This document shows positions 63,291-64,000 of a stretch of 64,000 bases of DNA, piece after piece; within the stretch, counting starts at the first letter, position 1, and each line of letters opens with the position of its first letter. The stretch is from Salticus scenicus (taxonomy: Eukaryota > Arthropoda > Arachnida > Araneae > Salticidae): positions 330,789,527 to 330,853,526 of the forward strand of contig OZ005651.1 in NCBI GenBank assembly GCA_963930645.1, in the 5' to 3' direction. The position numbers were made by a program, and so were the translations under genes. The notes beneath the pieces are model-generated. The model worked only from the letters and a program-made list of their open reading frames with translations, made no database searches and was not told the DNA's origin.

Positions 63291-64000
63291 ATTTACAGTG
63301 ACACAATGAGAAATTCATTAACATTATGAGCTACAGGCTCAAATTACTTTAAGTGAAATAATGTTAAAGAACACACTATATGAAAAATATTACTCAAACA
63401 CTCTATTATAATTATCTCTTCTGATCATTTAACAACTTCTCTTACTTTATTCATACAACCAGTAATTACTTAATAGTACTCAGAAAGGCAAATAGTCACT
63501 CCAGATTTTTGAATATAAAATTAATCTAGCATATATGGATAACCCACCAAGCTTTAACCTAACCCACATAACATGGTTGAAGTTGAAATGAAGTACCCAT
63601 ATACTATCCTGAAACAGTACAATAAAAAACGATTGTCATGAAATTTCCTTTTAATACCATATGAAAATCACATATTTATGTCTATAAATAATATACTGTT
63701 TTCTTAACAACTAATGAATATTATTATTCACCTATTTCCCTGTAGAAAAATGCATCAATTCCACATTTTATTATTATTAAAAAACATGAAAACTTTATAT
63801 TACAATTAAAGATAAAACCTAATGGCTTAATTCAGAGCTTATATGTAAATCATTCTTCCCAGATCAGAAACTCCTGAGCGCATGTTTCATGTGATGTTGA
63901 GTGTTGAAACTGATTTTTTGTCACTCTCCTTTTCTGATCCCAGTAAATCACACCACTTTCGGTCTATGCCCATAACTCATTCATTATAGATGCAGCTACA

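Larger units (their letters stand above)
54781..64000 (+). repeat. Large repeat unit, third copy (cut by window end)
   Basis: It starts at the same CCCACACAACACA end and follows the right copy in order. It is more diverged: one subterminal repeat is lost near 55085, the 145-bp array is shortened, and an extra block lies at about 56424-58600. The window ends at the part matching about 6753 of the left copy, before the decayed genes. The MITE at 45181-45550 is absent (junction near 63686), and the TTAA site at 60201 is empty. Confidence 0.88.

Overview
The window looks like a gene-poor, AT-rich, repeat-dense stretch of an animal nuclear genome. An arthropod is most likely. The evidence is decayed spliced transposase genes, a C2H2 zinc-finger array, tRNA-headed SINEs, several families of small DNA transposons, and no bacterial gene organisation. 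An arachnid is only an impression from the style of the zinc-finger and SINE sequences. I see no gene that is clearly intact.

Layout. A unit of at least 14.3 kb occurs three times: 1-14283 (inverted), 38370-52790 (forward) and 54781-64000 (forward, cut by the window edge). All three share one sharp end, beginning CCCACACAACACA. Homology stops exactly there in three different flanking contexts, so this is a true element or duplication end. The other end is not resolved, because the left copy runs off the window at base 1. The first two copies form an inverted pair around a 24-kb unique segment. The third lies head-to-tail behind the second after about 2 kb.

Inside the big unit are nested inverted repeats, a pair of inverted tRNA-like modules, a subterminal tandem array, two decayed transposon-protein genes, and several small transposons with recognisable target-site duplications. 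One TTAA-flanked MITE is present only in the left copy, with intact empty sites in the other two. Another MITE is present in the left and right copies but missing from the third, which has a short scar-like junction.

Central segment 14284-38369. It holds a decayed C2H2 zinc-finger gene (minus strand, 14815-15957), a GC-richer area at 16.2-18.3 kb, and a 1.18-kb non-autonomous hAT element with an 8-bp duplication. A three-exon fossil of a THAP/P-element-type transposase gene spans 20.7-29.7 kb: a DNA-binding exon, a linker exon with stops, then coiled coil, helix-turn-helix and part of the RNase H-like catalytic domain. There is also a SINE split by a hAT-like element, two further SINE copies, three MITEs and a diverged 0.8-kb tandem duplication.

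No expressed pathway can be read from the window. The coding remnants are transposases and a zinc-finger gene, and the rest is a layered record of transposition.
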